Below are positions 1 to 5,735 of a DNA stretch of 8,004 bases, one piece after another. The number at the start of each line of letters is the position of its first letter. The stretch's first letter is position 1. Below the pieces are notes generated by a model. The model did no database searches, was not told where the DNA came from, and saw only the letters and a list, made by a program, of their open reading frames with translations. The translations under genes and the position numbers were made by a program. Origin of the DNA: Promethearchaeota archaeon (GTDB taxonomy: Archaea > Asgardarchaeota > Lokiarchaeia > Sigyniarchaeales > SOKP01); contig JAUWZT010000168.1 of NCBI GenBank assembly GCA_030615145.1, positions 1 through 8,004 of the forward strand, written 5' to 3'.

Positions 1-540
1 ATACACGCTAAATTATTCGATTACAATTCCCGAATTATTAGAAACGAAGAATTTAGTCTCGACATAGAACAATTAAACGAATTATTTGACAAACTAATCC
101 CTATCAATTATCGAAATTCGAATGTTATAAGCGACGAAGAATTTGACTCTTATGTGTTTCCTAATCCAAATTATTACTATACTATGATTAAACAAAAACA
201 CACCAACGCGTTTTTAATCAATAATCGTAAATTGGTTATCCAAGTACCATGGCATATGCACAGTGATTTTGAAAAGACTATATTAAGCAACGCTCTGGGT
301 AAGACAGATAAAAGCGAACAATTAAAGTATTTAGCGCTCTATATTAATCAATTTATAAACGATGTAGAATTTACTAAGTCGCTTTTAGAGAACGCTAAGG
401 CTATCAGCGAAAAAGAATTAATAAAAAAGTTAAAAGAAAAGTTAATAGTTTCTACGATCAATAGAAATAGAATCGTTTTAATAAAAGAATTTATTAATAG
501 ACGAATTTCGCAGGATTTAAGTAATAAAATAAAGAAATAA
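1..540 (+). CDS. unrecognised protein, 3' part of a gene cut by the window edge
   Basis: The frame is open from base 1 to the TAA at 538-540, giving 179 residues. There is no credible start inside the window: the first ATG-like positions lie well into the frame, and a GTG at 154 is simply an internal Val codon. I do not recognise the family. The protein is rich in Asn, Lys, Ile and Glu and has no membrane segment, Cys cluster or nucleotide-binding motif. It has an aromatic stretch (PNPNYYYT, about residues 55-62 of the visible part) and then a mainly helical, charged C-terminal half ending in basic residues (RRISQDLSNKIKK). A short sequence, ACGAAGAATTT, occurs twice in the visible coding part (from about 45 and from 134), giving NEEF and DEEF; this may be chance. 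The frame and coding sense are secure, the function is not. Confidence 0.7.
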   Translation: MHAKLFDYNSRIIRNEEFSLDIEQLNELFDKLIPINYRNSNVISDEEFDSYVFPNPNYYYTMIKQKHTNAFLINNRKLVIQVPWHMHSDFEKTILSNALGKTDKSEQLKYLALYINQFINDVEFTKSLLENAKAISEKELIKKLKEKLIVSTINRNRIVLIKEFINRRISQDLSNKIKK

Positions 541-544
541 TTTG

Positions 545-560
545 ATGATTAATTAATCAT
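545..560. repeat. 16-bp perfect palindrome after the first gene
   Basis: ATGATTAATTAATCAT is its own reverse complement and begins 5 bases after the stop codon of the partial gene. A pyrimidine-rich stretch follows (about 560-590). The pair could end transcription of the upstream gene, or the palindrome could be a protein-binding site. The rest of 541-697 holds no gene. AT-rich TATA-like stretches at about 646-654 and 661-672 are possible promoter elements for the lsrF-like gene, but in such AT-rich DNA I cannot choose between them. Confidence 0.4.
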
Positions 561-697
561 TTTCTTTGCATTCTCTTCTTTACTTCTTTAAAGACATTAC
601 TTTTCTATGTAAAAGTACAAAAAAGATAATTAATTAATAAATCTCATAATTTAACAATGCAATAATTTAATTGAAAATCAAATAAAGTGAATTAAAT

Positions 698-1369
698 ATG
701 GATTGGGGAATGCAAAATCGATTAGCAAGGATTATCAAACCTAAGTCTGGGCGTTGTGTAATGCTTGCCGTCGATCATGGATACTTTGGTAATATACCTG
801 GTCAATTGAAATGTTTTGGAGATTTAAATCCGTTATTTCAATATGCTGATGCTTTAATGCTTACTCGGGGGATGTTAAGAAGTTGTGTTTCACCTGATTT
901 TGATATTCCGATAGTATTAAGAGTATCGGCTGGAGCTAGCATGCTAAAAGACCTTTCAAATGAAGAAATTAATGTAACTATTGAAGATGCCATAAGATTA
1001 AATGTTTCAGCAATAACTTGCTCTATTTTTGTTGGTGGAGAGTTTGAAAAGCAAAGCTTAATGAATTTATCGAAATTAGTAAATTGGGGGCAAGAATATG
1101 GAATTCCTACCTTAGCGGTCACCGCAGTTGGTAGGGAAATGGTTAGAGATCACCGTTACTTAGGAATGGCTAGTAGAATGGCCGCGGAGTTAGGTGCTAC
1201 ATTTGTAAAAACATACTATTGTGAGAACTTTGAAAACGTCACAAGTATTTGTCCTGTACCTGTAGTTATTGCGGGAGGGAAAAAAATACCGGAGAAGGAA
1301 GCCTTACAAATGGCAAAGAATGCTATTAATGCTGGAGCTGTCGGCGTAGATTATAATTATTATTCATAA
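698..1369 (+). CDS. lsrF: LsrF/DhnA-type class I aldolase or thiolase, reading frame cut short
   Basis: This 223-residue ORF resembles E. coli LsrF (3-hydroxy-5-phosphonooxypentane-2,4-dione thiolase, phospho-AI-2 breakdown) almost along its whole length. LsrF belongs to the DhnA/FbaB TIM-barrel family, which uses a Schiff-base lysine. Visible landmarks are the N-terminal DWGMQNRLARI, VMLAVDHGYF (about 21-30), MLTRGMLRS (54-62), VKTYY with the probable catalytic Lys171, and the strand CPVPVVIAGGKK (185-196). The start is ATG 698: an in-frame stop lies at 683-685 and an AGTGA ribosome-site-like sequence sits 7 bases upstream. After GVD (216-218) the family continues with MGRNIFQ, but here the frame runs into YNYYS and a TAA. 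The missing tail lies 32 bases on in another frame (1384-1512). Without it the product lacks the last barrel strand's phosphate-binding GR motif and the final helix. No lsr transporter or kinase genes are nearby, so the substrate may differ, for example an ADH-synthase-like or fructose-bisphosphate aldolase role. Confidence 0.85.
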   Translation: MDWGMQNRLARIIKPKSGRCVMLAVDHGYFGNIPGQLKCFGDLNPLFQYADALMLTRGMLRSCVSPDFDIPIVLRVSAGASMLKDLSNEEINVTIEDAIRLNVSAITCSIFVGGEFEKQSLMNLSKLVNWGQEYGIPTLAVTAVGREMVRDHRYLGMASRMAAELGATFVKTYYCENFENVTSICPVPVVIAGGKKIPEKEALQMAKNAINAGAVGVDYNYYS

Positions 1370-1383
1370 TTATAAGCGCACAT
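1352..1383 (+). other. 32-nt hairpin-bearing insertion inside the lsrF-like coding sequence
   Basis: Joining the GAT at 1349-1351 directly to the ATG at 1384 restores an uninterrupted LsrF-like protein (GVD-MGRNIFQ). The excess is therefore 32 nt, with three equivalent placements (1350-1381, 1351-1382, 1352-1383) because AT flanks both ends. Most of it folds as a perfect hairpin: TTATAATTAT (1351-1360), loop TATTC, ATAATTATAA (1366-1375), a 10-bp stem. GCG 1344-1346 can pair with CGC 1377-1379 below it. The in-frame stop TAA (1367-1369) lies in the stem's 3' arm. The length is not a multiple of three, so read-through cannot rescue the frame. Confidence 0.75.
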
Positions 1384-1512
1384 ATGGGAAGAAATATCTT
1401 CCAATCTGACAAGCCCATCGGTATGATTAAAGCAGTTAGAGCTATCGTACATGAAAATGCTTCAGTTGACGAAGCTTATGAAATATACCAAAAAGGGCCA
1501 GTTGGCCTTTAA
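1384..1512 (+). pseudogene. displaced C-terminal part of the lsrF-like gene
   Basis: A 42-codon stretch starts with ATG and ends at TAA 1510-1512. Its translation begins [13 protein letters not shown] and continues with MIKAVRAIVHENASVDEAYEIY. This matches the LsrF C-terminus ([25 protein letters not shown]...) closely. It has no internal stop or shift, so the sequence appears to be still under coding constraint or only recently cut off. ATG 1384 has no visible ribosome site, and it corresponds to an ordinary internal Met of the family rather than a natural domain boundary. It may be rejoined to the upstream part by RNA splicing or translational bypass, be made as a separate peptide, or be dead; the sequence alone does not decide. 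Confidence 0.75.
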
Positions 1513-1528
1513 ACATTTTTTTTTTTTT
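1492..1528 (+). terminator. hairpin plus 13-T tract after the lsrF-like gene
   Basis: AAAGG-G-CCAGTTGG-CCTTT (1492-1510) forms a short stem of 5 plus 2-3 base pairs with one bulged G. It overlaps the stop codon and is followed within 6 bases by thirteen T (1516-1528). U-tracts are the main archaeal termination signal, so this is a strong transcript end for the aldolase gene. It also shows that the displaced C-terminal part lies in the same transcription unit. Confidence 0.7.
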
Positions 1529-1592
1529 ATTTATATTTATTTTAAGAAAATTTTGGGTTAAGATTAAGTTCTTAAATATTTAATAATTTTCC

Positions 1593-1600
1593 TTTATAAT
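1593..1600 (+). promoter_or_regulatory. candidate TATA box of the MBL-fold hydrolase gene
   Basis: TTTATAAT is centred about 29 bases before ATG 1626, the spacing expected for an archaeal leaderless transcript. No ribosome binding site is visible between it and the start, which fits a leaderless mRNA. The surrounding DNA is so AT-rich that other TATA-like strings exist, for example at 1574-1583. Confidence 0.4.
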
Positions 1601-1625
1601 TACCATAGAGATTACACTCGCACTA

Positions 1626-2588
1626 ATGTCTTTACCTAATATTGACAATCTTCAAATTTCTAAGGTTACTAAAAATTTATTATTAGTTCATCAAATCAAA
1701 GCATCAGGCGTCTTTACAAGGTGCGACGGTTTAATTAAATTACCAGAAAAGGGCGTAAATAGGCACGCAATTATTATAGATCTTAATATTGAACCACAGT
1801 ATGCAAATGCCATATACAATTCGTTTAAGCCCATTTCGGATTATATTTGCAGTCATACGCATTTAGATCACGCTGCTCATGTACATATTTGGAGCGAAAA
1901 GGGAGTAAGCATATATTCTCCCGTTCCAGAACACATGAATTTGTTAGATAGTTATAATTTTTTAAATAACTTTGGATTTTTAGAGTTTGTTGACTTAGAA
2001 ACTGGCATGAGTTTTGTTAATTCAATGGGTTATAAAAAATGTAATGAAGTTATATCGTTTAAACCCGGTGATACGTTAAGATTCGATAATTTCGAATTGC
2101 AAACCATCTCTTTTTCAGGGCACTCCTTAGGTCATGTTGGATTTTTTTTTCCTTCCGAAAAAATTTTACATATAAGTTGTATGGGATTTGACCAAACTCA
2201 ACCAGGAGCAAATGGTTTTGGCCCTTGGTATGGATTTAGGGATTGCTCTATTGAGCAGACTATCAAGGATATTAATCTTGCTGAAGATATTTTTCTTAAG
2301 AAAGCAATTCAATTAACTTCGAGTCATTCATATGTAGTTAAAAATCCCGATAGAACACCGTTTAATTATATGAGAAAAAAAATAGAAGAAAATCAAGAAA
2401 AAGTTAATTCTGCGCTAAAAACACTTGACCATAAACTTACAATTGGCGAAAAAACAGAAGCGTTGCTTAAATTAGATATTTTTTTTCCTAAAAGAAAAAT
2501 GAAAGGAGCAATGCTAAAAATTTACGCTTTTTGGGAATCTTGGATAATAAGAAAGCATATTGAAAGAAGCATAAGAAAAAATCTATAA
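1626..2588 (+). CDS. metallo-beta-lactamase-fold hydrolase
   Basis: A 320-residue protein with the metallo-beta-lactamase metal-binding set: HTHLDH at 77-82 (the HxHxDH motif), a second histidine motif GHSLGH at 165-170 with His166 the likely ligand, Asp189 in SCMGFDQ as the probable bridging ligand, and His234 in SSHS. A di-zinc or di-iron hydrolase or oxidoreductase active site is therefore complete. After about residue 245 there is a helical, lysine-rich tail (MRKKIEENQEKV ... IRKHIERSIRKNL), longer than the bare domain and common in archaeal members. No signal peptide is seen, so it should be cytoplasmic. The substrate cannot be told: the superfamily covers thioesterases such as glyoxalase II, lactonases, nucleases and others. 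It has its own promoter behind the lsrF terminator and is convergent with the dehydrogenase, leaving only 12 bases between the stops. Confidence 0.88.
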   Translation: MSLPNIDNLQISKVTKNLLLVHQIKASGVFTRCDGLIKLPEKGVNRHAIIIDLNIEPQYANAIYNSFKPISDYICSHTHLDHAAHVHIWSEKGVSIYSPVPEHMNLLDSYNFLNNFGFLEFVDLETGMSFVNSMGYKKCNEVISFKPGDTLRFDNFELQTISFSGHSLGHVGFFFPSEKILHISCMGFDQTQPGANGFGPWYGFRDCSIEQTIKDINLAEDIFLKKAIQLTSSHSYVVKNPDRTPFNYMRKKIEENQEKVNSALKTLDHKLTIGEKTEALLKLDIFFPKRKMKGAMLKIYAFWESWIIRKHIERSIRKNL

Positions 2589-2605
2589 ATAACTCATTCG
2601 TTATT
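2588..2605. terminator. small inverted repeat between convergent genes
   Basis: AATAAC (2588-2593) and GTTATT (2600-2605) are perfect inverted arms around a 6-base loop. The repeat overlaps the stop codons of the MBL-fold gene and the dehydrogenase. It could serve as a two-way transcript end, but there is no strong T tract on either side, so support is modest. Confidence 0.3.
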
Positions 2606-3650
2606 CTTTAAAGGGCTCTAAAACAACTTTTAAGGATTCTTTTGCTTCACAAACAACCTTGAAAGCTTCTCCAGCTTGACTTAGAGGAAATCTATGAGTT
2701 ATTAATTCCAAGACTTTAATTTTCTTAGATAATATCCATATATAAGACTCCTGAAGATCATCAGGTGCAGCTCCGTATGATGTCGTTATCGTTATCTCAT
2801 TTCTCCAATACTCGTTTATAGGGACTTCCAAATTAATACCGGGGGCAGGAACTGCAAAAAATATAATTTTACCACCAGGAGCAGCACATTTTAAAGCCTG
2901 GTTTACTGCAGATAAAGCACCAGTACATACGATAACAATATCTGCTAATCGATGATCATTCAATTCCATAAGTTTTGAGGGGATATCCTCACTAGCATAA
3001 AAAGCCTCATCAGCCCCAAACTTCTTCGCCATTTTTAACCTATATTCATTGATGTCCGTTGCAAATACTTTTGCTACCCCTCTCAATTTTGCTAGTTGAA
3101 TATGCAAAATTCCAGAAACTCCACTACCGATTATTAAAACTGTTAAGCCTTTTCCAACACTAGCTAATCTTTGTGCCCTACACACACACCCAAACGGTTC
3201 GATAAAAACTGCTTCATCATACGATACCGATCTATCTAGAACAAATACTCCTTTTTTCTCGATATTTATTTTAGGAATTCTAACATATTCAGAAAAGCCG
3301 CCTGGATCGAAATTGGTACTATGAAGTAGGCCACACGCAGTATGATGACCTTGATGACAATAATGACAATCAAAACAAGGAACATGGTGAGAAACAAAAA
3401 CACGATCTCCGACTTTGAGGCGTTTTACATCCTTTCCTACCTCAACAATATCGCCTGCTATTTCATGCCCAAGAATTAGATTATCTACGCCTAATTTTTT
3501 CATTTTGGCAAATCTATAATATTCTAGAACATCCGAACCACAAATCCCTGACTTTACGACTTTTACCAATAATTCTCCTGAGCCAATTATTGGTTTTGGT
3601 ATCTCGTCAAGCCTAACATCGTTATTGTTATAATATCGTGCAATTTTCAT
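2601..3650 (-). CDS. zinc-dependent medium-chain dehydrogenase (MDR), probably NAD-linked
   Basis: A 349-residue protein of the sorbitol/threonine/alcohol dehydrogenase type. The catalytic zinc site is seen in CGSD (Cys37), GHE (61-63) and Glu151 in FIEPFGC. The structural zinc lobe has Cys92, Cys95, Cys98 and Cys106 with normal spacing. The Rossmann motif is GSGVSG at 175-180. The acidic residue closing the second strand (ATDI, Asp199) favours NAD over NADP. Length is normal for the family and nothing is missing. It should oxidise a secondary alcohol, polyol or hydroxy-amino acid; the substrate is not predictable here. ATG 3650 is preceded by AGGT six bases upstream (3657-3660), a good archaeal ribosome site. 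The membrane-protein gene lies 90 bases upstream on the same strand, so co-transcription is possible but unproven. Confidence 0.92.
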   Translation of the reverse strand: MKIARYYNNNDVRLDEIPKPIIGSGELLVKVVKSGICGSDVLEYYRFAKMKKLGVDNLILGHEIAGDIVEVGKDVKRLKVGDRVFVSHHVPCFDCHYCHQGHHTACGLLHSTNFDPGGFSEYVRIPKINIEKKGVFVLDRSVSYDEAVFIEPFGCVCRAQRLASVGKGLTVLIIGSGVSGILHIQLAKLRGVAKVFATDINEYRLKMAKKFGADEAFYASEDIPSKLMELNDHRLADIVIVCTGALSAVNQALKCAAPGGKIIFFAVPAPGINLEVPINEYWRNEITITTSYGAAPDDLQESYIWILSKKIKVLELITHRFPLSQAGEAFKVVCEAKESLKVVLEPFKE

Positions 3651-3740
3651 TGTAATACCTATATAAATTCAAAATTAACAGTATTAAAAATAATATGTTT
3701 TTATAATTATTAAAAGTAAGATTTTTTGAAAAATTCTTTT

Positions 3741-4247
3741 TTAAGTTAAAAGCTTAAATTTAACGAATAACTTAAAAATTATAAAATTTACACTACAAGT
3801 TAAACACATTACAATTGTTATCATTATATAAGGATTTCCAAATAATGGAAAATGGGTCACCCAATGTATCAAAGCTTCTTGTAGATATTCAAATAGAAGT
3901 ACCCAACTTAATAATATCAAATACCTTATTATTGGTTTTATCGTTGATAAATGAATAACTAATATTGTCAAAACATTAGCCCACCAAACAGCTGCGTGGA
4001 GAAAAATGTAATTTGTATCAAACCAAGTCCATAATCCAACAAGATGGCCTAACCATTCTATTGAAAAAGATAAGATGTAGAATATAACCCAGATTGCTAA
4101 AATATATAATATTTTTGGTTCTGGGATAAAATACGATGCTTTTTTCCTTTGGTGCTTTGTTACTAAATATCCTGTTATTGTAATCCCAAAAATAGATAAT
4201 CCAGCTAAACTAAAATATAACAAATACGGAAGATATTGGTCGCTCAA
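3741..4247 (-). CDS. five-helix membrane protein of unknown function
   Basis: 168 residues with about five membrane segments (roughly 7-29, 46-63, 80-98, 105-123, 139-161), a basic loop KHQRKK at 31-36 and a Lys-rich end. Two conserved-looking patches lie at membrane edges: EWLGHLVGLWTWFDTNY (64-80) and FEYLQEALIHWVTHF (119-133). Both contain Glu, His and Trp of the kind found in small membrane enzymes. The layout recalls carotenoid-type membrane proteins, but I see no diagnostic motif and do not assign it. The frame opens two codons after a stop, so the only early start is TTG 4247. An ATG 13 bases upstream (4258-4260) is out of frame by one A in an AAAA run. The gene is divergent from the NTF2-like gene, and dehydrogenase transcription may continue from it. 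Confidence 0.65.
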   Translation of the reverse strand: MSDQYLPYLLYFSLAGLSIFGITITGYLVTKHQRKKASYFIPEPKILYILAIWVIFYILSFSIEWLGHLVGLWTWFDTNYIFLHAAVWWANVLTILVIHLSTIKPIIRYLILLSWVLLFEYLQEALIHWVTHFPLFGNPYIMITIVMCLTCSVNFIIFKLFVKFKLLT

Positions 4248-4400
4248 GTTTTAATTTCATCAATTCAACTAATAAATGTTAGTTTAAATTTGTTTTTAGC
4301 CTTAATAAAAATTTCTTTCTTACCTTCACAACTTTAGAAAATTAATAAAATCTAATATTATAAGTAAATCAAAAAATTTAACTAAACAATATTAATTTTT

Positions 4401-4408
4401 TATATTTA
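4401..4408 (+). promoter_or_regulatory. candidate TATA box of the NTF2-like/DUF3795 unit
   Basis: TATATTTA lies 39-46 bases before ATG 4447. With the usual 25-base spacing, transcription would start near 4430, leaving a short leader. The inverted repeat at 4421-4436 would then lie on the start site. The rest of 4248-4446, the divergent gap, holds no gene. Confidence 0.4.
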
Positions 4409-4420
4409 GAATTATTAAAT

Positions 4421-4436
4421 AATGATATCTATCATT
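4421..4436. promoter_or_regulatory. inverted repeat, candidate operator at the transcription start
   Basis: AATGATA-TC-TATCATT: perfect 7-bp arms around 2 bases, centred about 24 bases downstream of the TATA box at 4401-4408. A dimeric repressor bound here would block the start site. The binding protein is not known. Confidence 0.4.
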
Positions 4437-4446
4437 ATGTGAATCG

Positions 4447-4842
4447 ATGGTAATTTATATGGAACTGAAAAACATCATTATTTTTTGCCAAAACTGGTTA
4501 ACATCATGGACGGGAAATAATCCAGAAAAACTAATTTCTTTCTATTCAAAAACTGCATATTATCAAGATCCTGCAAATCCTAAAGGATTAAAGGGACATG
4601 ATAATATATTTCCCTATTTTAAAAAATTGTTGGCTGCTAATCCAAAATGGATATGGCGAATGACTGAGGCTTATCCTACTGAGAAAGGTTTCATATTAAA
4701 GTGGAGAGCGGCAATCCCGGTGAATTCTGAAGAGATAACAGAATACGGGATGGATATTATAGAACTTGAAGGTGATAAAATTATCCGAAATGAAGTTTAC
4801 TTTGATCGAACAGAGCTAATATCCTTATTAAAATCAAAATAA
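4447..4842 (+). CDS. NTF2/SnoaL-like small protein
   Basis: 131 residues matching the SnoaL-like branch of the NTF2 fold: an N-terminal helix with WLTSW (18-22), then LISFYSKTAYYQDPANPKGLKG with the typical Y-x-DP motif, a helix over PYFKKLLAANP, and C-terminal strands ending in GDKIIRNEVYFDR. The cone-shaped fold usually binds a small molecule, either as an isomerase/cyclase/hydrolase or as a simple binding protein; no substrate can be inferred. A second in-frame ATG at 4459 (residue 5) may be the true start: it is preceded by ATGGT seven bases upstream and gives the usual family N-terminus, whereas ATG 4447 has GTGA four bases upstream. The DUF3795 gene begins 33 bases after its stop on the same strand, so the two are probably co-transcribed. 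Confidence 0.8.
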   Translation: MVIYMELKNIIIFCQNWLTSWTGNNPEKLISFYSKTAYYQDPANPKGLKGHDNIFPYFKKLLAANPKWIWRMTEAYPTEKGFILKWRAAIPVNSEEITEYGMDIIELEGDKIIRNEVYFDRTELISLLKSK

Positions 4843-4875
4843 TAAAATTTTAATAATATTTAGATGTGGTAAATA

Positions 4876-5340
4876 ATGGTTGAAGTAAGAAAAGAATTGC
4901 TTTCCCCTTGCGGCTTATGGTGTGGGGTTTGTTCAATATATATTGCGCATAAAAATAATAATTTAAAGTTTAAAGAAAAATTATTCCCAGTATATAAAGC
5001 ATTTGCGAAAACTGCAGACGATATAGCTTGCACAGGTTGTCTATCAGAGGGTACTGTTTTCCCGGTTTGCCAGGTGTGCGCGATCAAAAAATGTTGTAAA
5101 GATAAAAATATTGATGGTTGTTACCAATGTGAAGAATTTCCATGTAAGTATATTGATAACTTTCCCATCCCAGTTGGGAAAAAAGTCATTCTTCGATCAG
5201 TTCCATTTTGGCGTCAACACGGAACCGAGAAGTTTGTTGAAGCAGAGATAAACAGGTATCACTGCCCAGATTGTGGAAATCAACTATTTCGTGGTGCAAA
5301 AAGGTGCAACAAATGCAAAGTGCCTGTTAACATAGATTAA
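4876..5340 (+). CDS. DUF3795-type cysteine-rich protein with C-terminal zinc ribbon
   Basis: 154 residues with sixteen cysteines. The first part shows the DUF3795 pattern: CGLWCGVCSIY (12-22), ACTGC (51-55), CQVCAIKKCC (65-74) and CYQCEEFPC (82-90), separated by a short helical stretch. This domain is common in archaea and anaerobic bacteria; its function is unknown, and the Cys clusters suggest zinc or iron-sulfur binding. After a linker (about 91-125) there is a separate zinc ribbon, CPDC (130-133) and CNKC (144-147), which is an addition to the basic domain. ATG 4876 is preceded by a GTGG sequence near 4865, an acceptable ribosome site. It lies 33 bases after the NTF2-like gene, probably in the same transcript, and is convergent with the RHH gene. 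Confidence 0.85.
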   Translation: MVEVRKELLSPCGLWCGVCSIYIAHKNNNLKFKEKLFPVYKAFAKTADDIACTGCLSEGTVFPVCQVCAIKKCCKDKNIDGCYQCEEFPCKYIDNFPIPVGKKVILRSVPFWRQHGTEKFVEAEINRYHCPDCGNQLFRGAKRCNKCKVPVNID

Positions 5341-5355
5341 AATAGATTTTAAAAT

Positions 5356-5364
5356 AAAAAAAAA
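5356..5364 (-). terminator. U-tract terminator of the RHH gene
   Basis: On the minus strand nine T follow the RHH stop codon directly, a typical archaeal termination signal. The neighbouring palindrome ATTTTAAAAT (5346-5355) may help stop transcription coming from the DUF3795 gene. Confidence 0.5.
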
Positions 5365-5568
5365 TTATGACCTGTTTTTTTGATTGCTTCTAACAAGCAT
5401 TTTAAAAGTCTTATCCTCTAAATTGTTGAACATTTTAAGTTCATCATTCAAGAATTCGCTTAATGCGGTTCTAATAGCCTCGCTTCGACTCGGGTATAAT
5501 CCTAAATCATTTAGAGTTTGAATTGCTTCTAGATATTTTTCAGGTAGGTTTATAGTTATAATTTTCAT
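5365..5568 (-). CDS. ribbon-helix-helix (CopG/Arc type) DNA-binding protein
   Basis: 67 residues from ATG 5568. The N-terminal strand KIITINLP is followed by helix A (YLEAIQTLNDLG), a turn (LYPSRSEAIR) and helix B (to about residue 43). This is the complete ribbon-helix-helix fold, which dimerises and inserts a two-stranded sheet into the DNA major groove. The SRSEAIR turn is typical of archaeal RHH regulators, including the CdrS group. A charged C-terminal tail of about 24 residues could carry an oligomer or partner contact. The frame can be extended three codons to a TTG at 5577, but ATG 5568 fits the family N-terminus and has GGGTTGAG just upstream. No toxin gene is adjacent, so a plain transcription regulator is likelier than an antitoxin. 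Direct repeats upstream (5652-5677) are candidate binding sites. Confidence 0.85.
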   Translation of the reverse strand: MKIITINLPEKYLEAIQTLNDLGLYPSRSEAIRTALSEFLNDELKMFNNLEDKTFKMLVRSNQKNRS

Positions 5569-5607
5569 CTTTCTCAACCCTTTGTTTAAAAATCATAGCT
5601 TTTAACG

Positions 5608-5618
5608 TTTATATATTA
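5608..5618 (-). promoter_or_regulatory. TATA box of the RHH gene
   Basis: TAATATATAAA on the minus strand is centred 45 bases before ATG 5568 and preceded by a purine-rich ATAAGAA stretch that could act as the TFB element. It predicts a start near 5588 and a leader of about 20 bases containing the GGGTTGAG ribosome site. Confidence 0.5.
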
Positions 5619-5651
5619 TTCTTATTTCGTCGGATTACTTATAAATAAAGA

Positions 5652-5677
5652 GTATTAACGCTTTGATGGTATTAACG
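5652..5677. repeat. GTATTAACG direct repeats upstream of the RHH gene
   Basis: The 9-mer GTATTAACG occurs at 5652-5660 and 5669-5677, a 17-bp period. A related inverted copy (GTATTAAGG, read on the minus strand) lies near 5711-5719, and a partial TTAACG lies at 5602-5607. The pair lies about 35-65 bases upstream of the RHH TATA box, a position expected for an archaeal activator site, and short tandem sites are typical for RHH proteins. Confidence 0.45.
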
Positions 5678-5722
5678 GCTTAATTGATGACGAATATATA
5701 ATATTATTACCTTAATACTTGG

Positions 5723-5730
5723 AAAAAAAA
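5723..5730 (-). terminator. U-tract after the orphan gene
   Basis: Eight T on the minus strand begin 5 bases after the TGA stop of the orphan gene, a plausible end of the DtxR/orphan transcript. Confidence 0.4.
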
Positions 5731-5735
5731 TAAGA

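Noticed and set aside
838..1122. 94-codon minus-strand ORF inside the lsrF-like gene
   Set aside because: It lies wholly opposite a gene with strong family similarity and its translation shows no motif; it is a shadow of that gene.
1339..1387. strict bulge-helix-bulge intron in the lsrF-like gene
   Set aside because: I tested the three registers that restore the frame. None pairs the four intron bases after the 5' bulge with the four exon bases after the 3' bulge, so the standard motif is absent. The intron idea is kept only as one open reading.
3651..3740. small gene or RNA between the dehydrogenase and membrane-protein genes
   Set aside because: The 90 bases are A/T runs with no start codon with a ribosome site and no stable structure; only general promoter-like AT sequence is seen.
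4860..5087. 75-codon minus-strand ORF opposite the DUF3795 gene
   Set aside because: It overlaps a Cys-rich gene with a clear family pattern and has no ribosome site or recognisable content.
5365..5577. RHH protein as antitoxin of a toxin-antitoxin pair
   Set aside because: No small toxin-like gene overlaps or adjoins it. Downstream is a convergent DUF3795 gene and upstream a 167-bp gap.
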